A stretch of DNA of 64,000 bases from Ilyonectria destructans (lineage: Eukaryota; Ascomycota; Sordariomycetes; Hypocreales; Nectriaceae): contig JAHEWK010000039.1 in the NCBI GenBank assembly GCA_020740775.1, positions 1 through 64,000 of the forward strand, read 5' to 3'. Under the pieces are notes generated by a model. The model did not search any database. It was given only the letters and a program-made list of their open reading frames with translations, and was not told the origin of the DNA. Numbering within the stretch: position 1 is the first letter of the stretch; each line of letters opens with the position of its first letter. Positions 20,901 through 30,264 of the stretch are shown here, piece after piece. The translations under genes were made by a program, and so were the position numbers.

Positions 20901-21690
20901 TGAGACCCCGATGAAAAGGGAAGACCTTCAACCATACGACCAACGGGCCTCAATCCCGTCAATCCGACGATACCAGCGGAAGGTTGGATCGATCCTTTAT
21001 GCAGTCGTAATGACCCGGCCGGATACAGCATTTTCAGCTTCCCGGCTAGCTAGATTCAATTCGAACCCAGGACCGGAACATCACCGCGCTGCGGATAGGG
21101 CCCTGCTGTATCTCTTGAAGACCAGCAGCCTAGCCCTTCAATTCGGCCAGGACGATCATTTCCTTGTGGCTAGCGATGCCTCCTACGCTGATAACCCTGA
21201 CCGGAAAAGCTCCCAAGCCTACGTCATGAGACTATTCGGAGGGACGATTGGATGGAGGGCCAACAAGCAAGATACCGTTACAACATCAACGACTGAGGCC
21301 GAGCTGCTAGCTCTATCTCAAGCAGCTAGGGAGGCTATGTTTATTTCCCGGCTGGTCAGAGAGCTAGGGATCCAGCTGGAAGAAGAAAAAATCTACATTC
21401 AATGTGACAACCAGCAGACGATCCGGCTTATCCACAAAGATATCAATAAGCTGCAGACCAAGCTTCGTCATGTCGATATTCACAATCATTGGTTGAGGCA
21501 GGAAGCTCAGAGGAATAGGATACAGGTGGACTACATCAGTACGGAGGAAATGATCGCCGATGGGCTCACAAAGACACTCAGCAGCCCGGCCTTTCAAAGA
21601 TCAGTCCAGCAGCTAGGTCTGGTCGATATCTCAGACCGGCTAGGCCAAAGGAAGCTGAAGGAAATAAAGGAAGAAGATCTAGGGATTTGA
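17947..21690 (+). CDS. Copia Pol (protease, integrase, reverse transcriptase, RNase H), expressed by readthrough
   Basis: The open frame starts right after the gag TGA and gives 1247 codons. Near residue 33 is the aspartic protease motif ILDSGTT. The GAG-pre-integrase HHCC zinc site lies at about 175-210 (WHLRLGH...CDDCGTSK). The integrase core follows with Asp near 238 (AIDFYDL), Asp near 301 (ECDREI) and Glu near 341 (NGGAEL). RT has the YVDD box near 909 and VNAFVNAKLD upstream. RNase H follows at about 1075 (ASDASYADN) and 1115 (TEAELLAL). No independent ATG lies before the protease; the first ATG in frame (18175) is past the protease active site. So Pol must come from readthrough. Integration target preference is unknown. 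Confidence 0.93.
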   Translation, partial: LGRKVGRCDDLITPIRAAFAVSGYPLRKSAILDSGTTIHIFNEISRFLGYQPASADDVLIAGEHEVLVQGYGKVNLMTKGPKGPRVIPLFDVAFCPDFPCNLVSLRRLQRQGYWWDTRPEFNCLRTSDHLIECFLSDQHDQFVLEYIPCEAAFPARHSRFNSTTRPKETKQDARRWHLRLGHPGPQALERLVRKVTGARIKGITTVECDDCGTSKMTRQISRRPRDLPAGPGLRLAIDFYDLEEDPEGKASLLLITDRYSGYIWDYYLETRQHKELVPIFKDFLGHLVRQYQLKPRVIECDREILGKSEDRPRLVYRFFTGMSIIVESTAADTAAQNGGAELSGKVIKIKARALRSGARFPSFLWVEIYRTAVYLYNRTPRGVNNWDTPYARFHTAIAQRDGHGQESKVPYLGHLRVYGSKAFALTQDALKGRKKRQRLNPRAWIGYLVGYQSTNIYRIWNPATGKVISTRDVIFNEDDQFNGDINQLQDDLLYISRKELDQLLNQVEEASPDQSPDETASRLTSRWDQTHYEDQGVVYSEDQDDIADLGPRDQVYDLGPRDQVDSIDSIPYVDGPGNKDIGMTLSEARSDQPAVTVVHSVEEGSQGQLGEGYEALEGSQSGAPSSYDRSYPTPVSLLPVALLALTIQDPVDPSDGKLDPRDPRVSRVERSDIWKAAFNAGRLASPIGTLDGKVIDKAKLQRLLKKPRSVHQSQLPKLPRHHRDLRDHPMGVQFEQAEQDHLQSHREMESWIEIDRDDPRTLGKQTLDCMWVYVYKLDKHGRFIKCKARLVVRGDQQPKGLDEETYAATLAGRSFRTLIATAARFDLDLIQYDAVNAFVNAKLDRQVLMRMPPGYRSLGKILLIQKALYGLRESPLLWQKELTATLQDLGFKPVRHEPCCMTKAGIIVFYYVDDIVFACRKDKRPDVQRAVAELRARYDLTGGQDLQWFLGIEVIRDRKKRLIWLSQSSYLTKIANLVDDLDQRHETPMKREDLQPYDQRASIPSIRRYQRKVGSILYAVVMTRPDTAFSASRLARFNSNPGPEHHRAADRALLYLLKTSSLALQFGQDDHFLVASDASYADNPDRKSSQAYVMRLFGGTIGWRANKQDTVTTSTTEAELLALSQAAREAMFISRLVRELGIQLEEEKIYIQCDNQQTIRLIHKDINKLQTKLRHVDIHNHWLRQEAQRNRIQVDYISTEEMIADGLTKTLSSPAFQRSVQQLGLVDISDRLGQRKLKEIKEEDLGI

Positions 21691-21731
21691 AGACGGCAGC
21701 TTCAGCCGACCCGGCTTCAGCTGGGGGGGTG

Positions 21732-21914
21732 TGTTGGATTACGACCCTGTATTACGAAACCTCTGATAGATTGATATCCTGACCTTAGTCAGAAGGGGGG
21801 CCTGATAACCCCTCTTCCAGCCGGTCCGGATGACCGGCACAAGCAATCATCAACATCATCATCACTGCTTTGAACACTATCCATTTGATCAAATTGACCG
21901 TAACGGATCCAACA
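21732..21914 (+). repeat. Copia 3' LTR
   Basis: Identical to the 5' LTR by eye over 183 bp, followed by the CTAAG target duplication. Confidence 0.95.
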
Positions 21915-22536
21915 CTAAGTTAAATTGACCTTGGCAGCGCCGACAGAGGGCAACGGCCGTGGGTCACATGGCTCTTTCATGCATAAAATAAAAAAGTCGG
22001 AAATGTGACGTGTGTCGCTCCCGGAAGCGTGGCACACGGTGGTCAGTTACGGATCCGGCGGCAGTCGCAACAGGCGCAACACCTCGCCCGCCAGCAGCTC
22101 CTCGGTAGAACCAGTCACGACCAATTTGGGCGAAGCTGATTCTATTATAAAGGATGGCACACCTGCAAGCCCCGCTTGTAAGAGCCTTGTATCACCTGTT
22201 GAGGCTATTCGGACATCTTTTACCCGCCAGGTTAGTGTTCCAGATGCTGCCGCGTATAACATAAACCATTGTTACCTTGGAAGCAGTGGGCCTCGGCGTT
22301 TGCTCAGCGGAGAAGCTGGTGTTTTATCGACAGATACAGCCTGTCTCCCTTATTACACCTTTGCCTACGTCTCACTTCATATATTCACTACGACGGACAT
22401 GGCTAGTCGCCAGCGTTTGTCCTCCTGGCAAGGCACCGCTTCTACCGGCAAGTCAGTCGCGCAGCAATGCCATACCTCCAAACGTGCCATCACCAGGGCC
22501 TCGTCCAGACATGGCCATACTAGCATGCACGGGACT
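21915..22536. other. Upstream region of the Zn2Cys6 gene
   Basis: Open in one frame (from 22012) continuous with the Zn2Cys6 exon, but the residues before the zinc cluster are low-complexity, so I treat most of it as leader. A minus-strand ORF at 22047-22262 has a vague DsbA/isomerase-like look but is not supported. Confidence 0.3.
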
Positions 22537-23514
22537 ATGACGGACAGGCCCCAGAGGAAGGTTCGGAAGGCATGTGTGAGGTGTAGAATGAAGAAGATGA
22601 AGGTAGGTCATCCAAACCACAAGTCCTACAACCCTGTCCGTGGGATTCATGGATGCAACTAGTGCGATAGCGAGATCCCCTGCAAAAGGTGCAAGGACGA
22701 TGAGTGCGTATGTACAGCCAGCGTCAGGAGGACCATTGCATATAAACAAACTCCGAGAGGGTAGGTGATGTGCCTCACACAGCCCCTCGTGTGGTGTCAC
22801 TAACATGGCGCACGCAGATACGCCGAGGTACTGGAGCACACTCAATACATCCTGATAGCAACCGTTTGCAAGCTGTACGGCATGGTCAGGAACTCGCAAC
22901 TTTGGGAGGTGGGTGAGCCCCAACTCAATGACCGGGGTCAGCCCGTCGTCCAAGACATTGCGCAAATGCTAGGCTGCATTCGACCCAACAGCGACGTTGA
23001 TCTCCCCGTCCACTCCGTCTTCCCCGAGGATGTGACGGGCATGGAGGAGCTGTGCCGCGAGCTAGAAGAACAGGAGCGATATGAATCTGCGTCGACGCCA
23101 AGCCATGCAAGGGACACGAAATCGCCTTGCAATCGCCTTGACGAAACCGTATTGCTAGAACCAGATGACCTAGGCATCGAGCAGGGCTACTGCGGGATCG
23201 ACTTTGGCATAGAGAGTGCCATGAAGTTGCTGCGTCAGCAGCTCAGCACGACCAGTGACAACCTAGAGTTTGACGGCACTGCGTCCGCCGACATGAACGG
23301 GAACGCCCCGTTTCCCGACACTGCCCACTCGCCCTTCACTTGGTCCATGCCCGACACCCAGCGCAGCGACCTGACAATGTGCTTCCTGCAAAAGGCTGGC
23401 ACACTGCAGAGCATGGACGTACTCGACCAGGGCCTTGTAGAGTATGAGTTTGATGCGATGGAGCCGCACATCCTGTCGTACAATTCGGAGGCGAGGCATG
23501 GAGGGACCCCATAA
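22537..23514 (+). CDS. Small Zn2Cys6 transcription factor, three exons
   Basis: Exons 22537-22602, 22663-22760 and 22818-23514 join in frame to 286 residues. Introns are 60 bp (GTAGGT...CTAG, phase 0) and 57 bp (GTAGGT...GCAG, phase 2). The first intron splits the zinc cluster exactly: CVRCRMKKMK in exon 1 and CDSEIPCKRCKDDECVC in exon 2, giving C-X2-C-X6-C-X5-C-X2-C-X6-C. The protein is a nuclear DNA-binding regulator by family. It lacks the large fungal_trans middle domain. The C-terminal two thirds are acidic (EELCRELEEQERYES) and could serve as an activation region. Start uncertain: ATGs at 22525 and 22537 are both close to the cluster. It heads a small island of host genes. Confidence 0.8.
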
Positions 23515-24296
23515 TGTGACTACTACGGTCAACTGACATAACAATTGGCGGACGCTGGCGATACCAAACGTGTGGCAGATGACGGCGGCTAACTAAAGCT
23601 ATATGTGCTATGAAGTAATGGCCTGCTATCCTTTTGTACACTCCATCTACCTCCTTGTAAGCTAGTGTAAAGGGGCGAATGAGCATTGAAATCAATTTCT
23701 GCCACAAAACTTTGTCCACCAGTAATTACTAGTAGTAGGACATGCCATTGCTTACATTCTTATGGCCCTGAAATCTTGACCTTTTTATATACTATACATG
23801 GCGGTTTACTTGTTGAAGAATAAACGTGTAGTTTACTGTTGAAGGACGGGAGCACGGTGACGAATTATCCAGCGGCTCTTGCCGGCGTCGCAGGCTTCCA
23901 CGAGGCGATTCTATGCCGAAGTCGTTGATCAGACCGGCTGCCGAGTCCCGAACCGGCCATGTCCGCATCGGTTCGGCCTAGCATGTGCCTGAACAACCGC
24001 CGCAGGTTTGCGGCAATGCCGGATTTCTTTCGCTTTCGCCAACGCGACGTCTACGACGTATGAGCCGGGCCACAAGCCTAGCCTTGTTGGTAACACAGAG
24101 AAGTTTTAGTCCCACGCTGTGGCTCCAACTAACTGGCGGAGGGTCCTCCCCTCATTAATCACATAAATGGCACATCCCCGAGCCATGTCATGGAAAATGT
24201 CAACCCTGCTACGTTAAGCCAACTCTTGTTAACCTGGTTCTATTGCCAACTACGACTCGGGCTGCTGTTGCTAGATGGCCTTCATGCAAGAGTATC
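23515..24296. other. Intergenic, no gene recognised
   Basis: 3' flank of the Zn2Cys6 gene and promoter region of the HPP gene. A short AT-rich stretch (TTTTTATATACTATAC near 23780) is the only promoter-like signal. No repeats noted. Confidence 0.4.
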
Positions 24297-25320
24297 ATGT
24301 TACGCCACAGAACCTGGAACTTCAATATCGACCGCTACATCGATCCGCTTGTACCGCCTCCGCCATGGCCATACCTGCCGTACCCTGTCGCGCGGCTCTT
24401 CGGATACCGCAAGACGAAGCCTGTGGACACGGGCAACTTGATGCCCATCACCTGGGCTTTTATCGGCATCTTTTGCGCCATCCTCATCCTCGAGGCAGTC
24501 GTCAAGCGCGTGCCGTCGTTTGAGTCCCATGGGGTCCCTATTATTGTTGGCAGCTTTGTAAGTCCTTTTCCGGAGTCGTAGCATGCATGGGATTGTATGG
24601 AATCGAAGCTGAACATAGGCCCACATATAGGGTGCGGCAGCCGTGCTGGAGTTCTACTCTATTGAATCGCCTTTGGCACAACCTCGTAATGCTATCTTTG
24701 GCCAACTCATCTCCGCTATCGCAGGTATTTCCGTCGCCAAACTCTTCCTCTTGAGCGATAGATTCGACGATGTTCAGTGGGTCGCTGGTGCGCTCGCCTG
24801 CGCGTCGGCAACAGCTCTCATGGCGCTGACCAAGACGGTGCACCCTCCGGCTGGTGCGACGGCGCTGCTCGCCGTGGTCGACCGTGATCTGCTCAATATC
24901 GGCTGGCTTCTCATCCCCCTCGTGCTATTGAGCTGTGCGCTGATGCTGGGCGTGGCGCTGGTCCTGAACAACATCGAGCGGCAGTTCCCCATGTACTGGT
25001 GGACACCCGAGGATCTAAAGCAGGCAAGGCCTGTATTCTTGCGGAGGACGTCTAGCCAAGCGATGGAAGAGGCAGCAATAGACTCAGAGGAGACGGCAAA
25101 TGACGAGAGGGAGAACGGCAACCATTCCACTGACGAGAATTCCATGATGCAAGATGATTACGTTACGGACGTAGAGGAAAACCAGCCCTCCACGCGTGCA
25201 CTCGCGTACGCACGTGTCAACGAGATGACCATCAAGCACGGCCAAGTCATTGTGCCTGAGCACATGTTCATTACGCAGGAGGAGGAGCTGTTGCTGGAGT
25301 CTATGAGCTACAGGATTTAA
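24297..25320 (+). CDS. HPP-family integral membrane protein
   Basis: Exon 1 24297-24557 and exon 2 24631-25320 give 316 residues. The 73-bp phase-0 intron runs GTAAGT...ATAG. The N-terminal region is Pro/Tyr-rich (PPPPWPYLPYP). Several hydrophobic helices follow: ITWAFIGIFCAILILEAVV; VPIIVGSF joining GAAAVLEFY across the intron; LISAIAGISVAKLF; VAGALACASATALMAL; and WLLIPLVLLSCALMLGVALVL. The family signature VHPPAGATALLAV sits between two of them. HPP proteins of this type occur in fungi, bacteria and plants; a plant member has been linked to nitrite transport, so a small-anion transport role is possible. The C-terminal 110 residues are acidic and cytosolic-looking. The frame is complete and intact. 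Confidence 0.88.
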
Positions 25321-25874
25321 CAGGCTTCGACTTCATGGCTATAGTAAACAGGTCATGATAGGCGGCCTCATCAGCGGTCCTCTAAGCTATTTTCCCCATA
25401 TATACTACTATGCTAATGCATACGTGCCCATCCACGTCGCCAATGGCATTGAACAATCACAAAATAACATACACATGGAACTAATTCCACCTGATGACTT
25501 GGAAACTCAAAGGGAAGCAGTATCTCCGTACGAACTAAAAAGGTGGAAGAAGCAAGACATAATAAATTGAACTGGTAACGAAATTGCTATTCTCTTTGTG
25601 ATACCATGCACCAGATCCCTATCATTCCAATGAGTTGAGATATCGTTAATCACAAAAAGATACATATATATATATGTGTGCGTGTGTGCTTGATTCCAAG
25701 GGTATAGCCATGGACGCTGAATAGAACAGAATCTAGAACAGGTCGACCAGCATGCCTTCGACAGCTTGCCCACTCGTACCCACAGAAACATGGTTAAAGT
25801 AAGGCAAAGAAAACACCTAGTCCAATTGGAGAGCGCCGGCTTTCACCCATGCCTCCTCAACTGAATGTATCCTG
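25321..25874. other. Convergent intergenic region
   Basis: 3' flanks of the convergent HPP and arrestin-like genes. Contains an alternating TATATATATATGTGTGCGTGTG run near 25667-25687. No gene seen. Confidence 0.45.
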
Positions 25875-27159
25875 TTATATCGATGTATCTGCAGTGTAGC
25901 TGGGTGGGGCGCCAATGACGATGACATCAAGCGATGTCTCAACAAGCTGCGCCTGATCAGAATGATTCATATCTGCCACATGTCGCATAATTTGCCCACA
26001 GAGGGTCAAACATACCTGGGTCTCATCGCTTCCGCCTATAGATATCCCCGCAGCAATGCGAAGTGAATGCGTCAAGTCCAGTACGCACGACGTGCACGTT
26101 GATAGTGCATTTAGAACCAGGTATTGTCCCCACGCCCCCAGGTCCAGCTCAAAATGTTCTTTGTTGACATAAAACAGTGCTTGGACGTTCCAACCGTGTT
26201 GTGTCTCGGTCACACTCTGCGTGATCTGTCCGACTTTAGCTTTTATGCAGCTCCGCAGCTGCGCTTCGACGCTGCGGATGTAGATGTTTTCGCCGTCGAG
26301 CAGCTCTGGGGGAGTATGCAGGATCAGTTGTATCGGTGTCGGGCGTCCCGGGGTTAGGATGGGTGGCGATGGAAGCAACACCTCGAGTTGCAGCGCAGGC
26401 GTATATAGAGGCAGCCACTCGCGGTATCTGACCATAGAGACGGCTCCGTCCTCCAGCGCCATGTAAAGATTTGGGAAAAGCTTGCTCGCAGATAGAGACC
26501 CGATATTTGACGTTGGTAAGAATGTGATAGAGGGCTCTGATTCGAAGGATAGCTCTCGACGGAGAGTTTTAACTCTCGTTATTCGGCATAGTGCTTGGTA
26601 TCTGACCGCCACAATGATGACATATTCGACCTTAATCTTAAGTTGCGAAGACGTCGTCTCTAGCGATGGTGGCAGTTGACAAGGGCAGCAGCTGTTGCTG
26701 CTTGGAAAAGTGAACTCAAAAGGGGGCGTAGTAGTCGGCCTCATGGCTGTACTTTCCACTTGGCGAGCTCAGGGTCGAACCTTTTGTGGTCAGTTCAATC
26801 AGCTTGGATTCCTCGAACAGCTACTCTCCATTTAGCACGAACCACAGAATGTCTGATGGACTCCATTTACTGTATATACCACATGATCTGACCCGTTGCA
26901 TGTAGAGCCTGTGTATGCCGAGTTCCCACCCGTTTTGACGTTTGAGTATACATTGAGTCTACCTAGAGAGTGCACACCGTCTGTCAGCTTCAGACACAAG
27001 CACAACATGCCGTTTTGCATACCCACCTCGCAATGTGGCAGTAATGTGTGGCGACTGTTTGAACGTGTGACCCCAAATGCGTAACTCCCCTCGCGCCCGA
27101 TCTCGGGGCCGAAATGGGTGTGCATCTGCATCTACCTCGAGAACTATTTCCAGTCGCAT
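25875..27159 (-). CDS. Arrestin-like protein, three exons with an apparent frameshift
   Basis: Likely exons: 27159-27027, 26962-26871 and 26820-25875. Introns are 64 bp (GTGGGT...CTAG, branch GCTGACA) and 50 bp (GTAAAT...GTAG). The N-terminal sheet (MRLEIVLEVDAD, RARGELRI, HITATLRG) continues through DHVVYT joined to LFEESKLIEL, then SSPSGKYSHEADYYAPF. The frame then shifts by one base at a CCCCCTTTT run (plus 26712-26721) and resumes as FEFTFPSS, LPPSLE and KVEYVIIVAV, a typical arrestin fold order. The C-terminus ends APPSY, a PPxY motif of the kind that binds Rsp5-type ubiquitin ligases. Arrestin-like adaptors recruit such ligases to membrane transporters. The one-base shift may be a sequencing error or inactivation. 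Confidence 0.6.
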
Positions 27160-27395
27160 CGCTCGACGATTGATTTGACAGGATATGGACAAGTTGCATA
27201 GACGCTGTTCCTAAGCGGCGAAGGTAGCGACAAAGCGTTACTGAGTCCAATTGAGCAGCTCCAAGACGGAGGTCTACCATGTACAAGTAGAAAACGGCCC
27301 CTGGCAATCTGGTGATTGATCTGGTGATCACGATCAAGCCTAATGAGGCCAGTGGCGTATCAGCGGCAACCCGGTATTGTAACACCCAAGTCCGC

Positions 27396-27484
27396 AACCC
27401 GGGTCTATCGGCCAAGTCATGACATGTGCCGTAATTTAACAACCCGGGTCTATCGGCCAAGTCATGACATGTGCCGTAATTTAA
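27396..27484 (+). repeat. Two-copy tandem repeat of 44-45 bp
   Basis: The unit starts AACCCGGGTCTATCGGCCAA and ends GTGCCGTAATTTAA; two copies lie head to tail with no visible mismatch. It sits upstream of the arrestin-like gene. Confidence 0.85.
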
Positions 27485-27721
27485 TGTAATGCAATGGTAG
27501 GCGACTAGAGTCCGTTGGCTGACGGCCCTGCGGGAAGGCGACTTAATTCTCCAACCCACTCGCGTTCAGGTAGATGCAGTCTACTATATTGCCGATTTCT
27601 TCTTCCGGGTTTCCACGACGCCAAGATTCTCAGCCCCCTTAGTCGCCGCCAAGTATTCTTTCAATGAAATGTTGGATTGTGACCTCGGGTGGCGGCATAA
27701 ATATCGCCATCAAAGATAAAA

Positions 27722-27826
27722 GTTGCCACCTATTGCCACTGGCTTAGCAAGCAGCTTCTAGTTGATTCCACATAGCTCAGAAAAGGCATAAAAAGCTTGC
27801 CCTGAACCCTTAAGAAGAAAGGGAAT
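27722..27826 (-). repeat. Dispersed fragment of the pogo-type relic family
   Basis: AAGTTGCCACCTATTGCCAC and the downstream words GCTTAGCAA, CAGCTTCTAG and AAGCTTGCCCT recur in inverted orientation and the same order at about 44735-44828, inside the degraded pogo relic. It is therefore a second, very old piece of that element or of its insertion. Confidence 0.6.
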
Positions 27827-28066
27827 AACCTTCTGAATTAACATCATTTACTCCTGCTATTGCATATAGCAAATTGCGTGTCCAACATGAAATTAAATTA
27901 ATAGATGCATATAGCCGCCATCCTCCCTCGATTAGAAACTTCGCGTACTCCATTTTCCCGAAAGTGGTTTGTTTTTGTCTTCCCCCAGCTATGACGTAAA
28001 CCCGGACGAACGACCGCCACGGCTGACCGGGTATCTCGGAACGGGCGGCTATACCGCGTACAACTA

Positions 28067-28097
28067 CGGAAGGCTATATCTTACACTGGGTCAAAAC
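28067..28097 (+). repeat. Left TIR of the integrase-type element
   Basis: Matches the reverse complement of 33417-33447 base for base over 31 bp. The outermost base pairs read (TA)CGGAAGG. Confidence 0.9.
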
Positions 28098-28691
28098 GAT
28101 TTTTTGGATAGGTCCACGGCAGCCGCGGGCACTGGCAATCACTGGCTAGATGGAAGCCGCTAGTCCCAATTAGACAGAAGCCAATAGAATCACTTGAAAT
28201 TTCAGGAACTATGGGTCTTCTACTATATCCCGGGCTTTCCAGCCCCTTATAACCCCGACCACTGCATTTCCACCCCGTGCCCGCATAATACCCTCTTGCT
28301 GCATACGCTAGCCGATCGGGAGAATAAGCAGTGTCCTTTTCGCGTTCAGAACTGTCCAGAAATGGACTACCGCGATCGCTTCCGTGCAGGCGCTCAATTG
28401 TGACTGGTTCTTGCCTTTCTGGCCTTCAGCAGTTTCCGCAGTTGCCCAAAAATTGTTGTTTGCCCCACCTTCCCCATGAAATTCACATAGCGTACGGTCC
28501 CGTACGGTTCCACACGGTTTCTTCCGGCCTCGATCTCAACTTCATTCGCATTTTACCCGTCTTTTCACGCACCCGTTCGGCGCCACGCACATACTAACAT
28601 TTTGCGTACAGCCCCGGTTTATCGATAGCCATTTTCGTATAACCTTCCGTAGGGCTCCGCTCCCAAACACGACCGAACACCTCCAACGACG

Positions 28692-29741
28692 ATGGCCCGT
28701 GGATCTGGTAAGGGTGGAATGGGTGTAAAGGGCACGTCCGGAACCGGTCCGGCGTCGAACGTTTCTGATCTTGCCAATCCGGCCCCAAACGCTTTTGATC
28801 TCGCCAATCCAGCCCCGAGCGGTCCTGAGAGCGAACGCGCCTGCTCCGAGCTGTCCGACTTCCAACCCTGGCTTCCCCCCAGCCATCCAAGCTGGAAGCC
28901 CCCGGACACTCGCGTTCATGGTCATCGGCTCCCGAACACGGAGCTTGAGCAGGGCCAGCCGGATGAGACCGTTGGCGAGCATTTGACCGCCTGGGCCCTC
29001 AAGCGTACGCTCCCGTTCTTGCCTACTTTGCCCGCTCACGCCCGCCTCTGACCCGTTCGCCAGACGTCTCCAAGAATGTTTCCGCGGCCGTTCGTACGCT
29101 CGCCCAGAACTACGTCAAGGTTTGTCTTCCGCTTCCGTCCGTAGCCGTACAGCATCATATGATAACAGACGCTCACGCTCATGTCAGATCAAGCGCATCA
29201 TGGGCGTCCGTACCCATCCGGGCGCGGACGGAGCGGTTTTTTTCAGCACTCTCAACCTTCGGCGGGGTGCCAATTGTGACGCGGCCTTCCACCATCTGTA
29301 CGGCAACTTGCGGTCCGGAACGGACGCGTGCGGCCCTTGCCAGAGGGGCCTAGGCCCGTTTGACTGCTGCGTTCAGATCAACGGCGCCTGTGCGAACTGT
29401 CGCTACAACTCCGCGGCCAAGCGCTGCACTCTCTATGGTATGTACGCCCCCGTTTGTCCCCGCTCTCGCCCGCTCTCCCCCGTTCTGACATGTTGTTAGC
29501 CAAGGATGGAGATGCTAAGCCTAAGGGTACGAAGCGGAGCCGTAAGGCCACAGCCGGCCGCGGCCGTAAGCGTCGGGCCCTAGACGATGACGATGACATT
29601 CTCGACGTCATCCGTAAGGTCCCCCCCAAGCACCTCCGTAGGCTCGCGGACGTCTTCTACCAGGTCGCCGACGATCTTGACGAGGAGACTAGTATGTACA
29701 TCCCCGTCTATCCCTATACGGGCGTGTACAGGCCTATATAG
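28692..29741 (+). CDS. Cys-rich DUF3716-like protein of the integrase-type element
   Basis: Four exons (28692-29004, 29064-29119, 29188-29437, 29500-29741) join to 286 residues. Introns are 59, 68 and 62 bp; the first has a CTGAC branch site. The N-terminus is Gly/Pro/Ser-rich with a duplicated DLANPAP unit. The middle holds CGPCQRGLGPFDCCVQ then CANCRYNSAAKRC, which matches the fungal DUF3716 zinc-binding pattern (CxxCxxGxGPFxxC...CxNC). A basic stretch (KRSRKATAGRGRKRR) and an acidic one (DDDDD) follow, then a helical VPPKHLRRLADVFYQV tail. DUF3716 proteins are nuclear-looking and of unknown function. Location inside the TIRs suggests a DNA-binding partner of the integrase. The last exon's end is the least certain part. 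Confidence 0.65.
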
Positions 29742-30264
29742 CTCTAAACGGAAGGCTAACTTTTTCTGGACGACTCTGATTCTGATTCTGATTCTGATTA
29801 AGTTGTCTTCGTTGGCGTTCAGGACAGTATACCAGCGAACGGCCCGCCGTTTGGCTTCGCATTTGTCGGTCGGCATCACTTTTCGAAAAGGGTTTGTAAC
29901 ATCCCGTTCTTGTCTATACGGGTGCGCTCAGTTTAGGTGAGCATTCGTACGGCGCCATTTGCTTAGACTTGGGCATTTTCGGTTTTTTTTTTTGGGCTGG
30001 ACGAACGAGCCTGTTCAGGAGCGTAAGCTCCTGCTCATGTCCGTTTTAGTCTTTCGGTCTTCTAGATAGTCCGGCTCCGTCCGGGTGGGTTCGCGCTCGT
30101 ACGGGCTAGAAATAGACTTCATGCTCTCTACTTTTCCCTTCCTTAATTCTTGACTTCTAACTAATTATTAATTTATCGAAATATCTTCCGTATACCCCCG
30201 AACGCCTCTAAAGGCCTCATAGCGACCCCGAGCGACGTCGAACGACACCGCGAACGCCGATCTA
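29742..30264 (+). promoter_or_regulatory. Spacer between the first two genes of the integrase-type element
   Basis: Contains a TCTGAT hexanucleotide run (about 29776-29800), a poly-T tract near 29982 and a hairpin at 30016-30033 (CAGGAGC, loop GTAA, GCTCCTG). It probably holds the 3' end of the first gene and the promoter of the integrase gene. No TATA box is obvious. Confidence 0.4.

Larger units (their letters stand above)
16379..21914 (+). mobile_element. Complete Copia (Ty1/copia) LTR retrotransposon
   Basis: The 183-bp LTRs (16379-16561 and 21732-21914) appear identical, begin TGTTGG and end CCAACA, and the element is flanked by the 5-bp duplication CTAAG (16374-16378 and 21915-21919). 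A primer-binding site abuts the 5' LTR, and a G-rich polypurine tract (CTGGGGGGGTG) precedes the 3' LTR. Gag and Pol are complete and share one frame, separated only by a TGA. Protease-integrase-RT-RNase H order defines the Copia superfamily. Identical LTRs mean recent insertion. Confidence 0.97.
27160..28066. other. Intergenic region with repeats, no gene recognised
   Basis: Holds a two-copy 44-45 bp tandem repeat (27396-27484) and a fragment related to the pogo-type relic at 44.7 kb (27722-27826). TGTTGGATTGTGACC at 27672 resembles the first bases of the Copia LTR but does not continue. Confidence 0.45.

Noticed and set aside
22047..22262. Minus-strand fragment resembling a DsbA/isomerase C-terminus
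   Set aside because: Only about 70 residues, no catalytic motif, antisense to the upstream open frame of the Zn2Cys6 gene.
27672..27690. Third solo Copia LTR
   Set aside because: Only about 15 bases match the LTR start, with no LTR end or target duplication.
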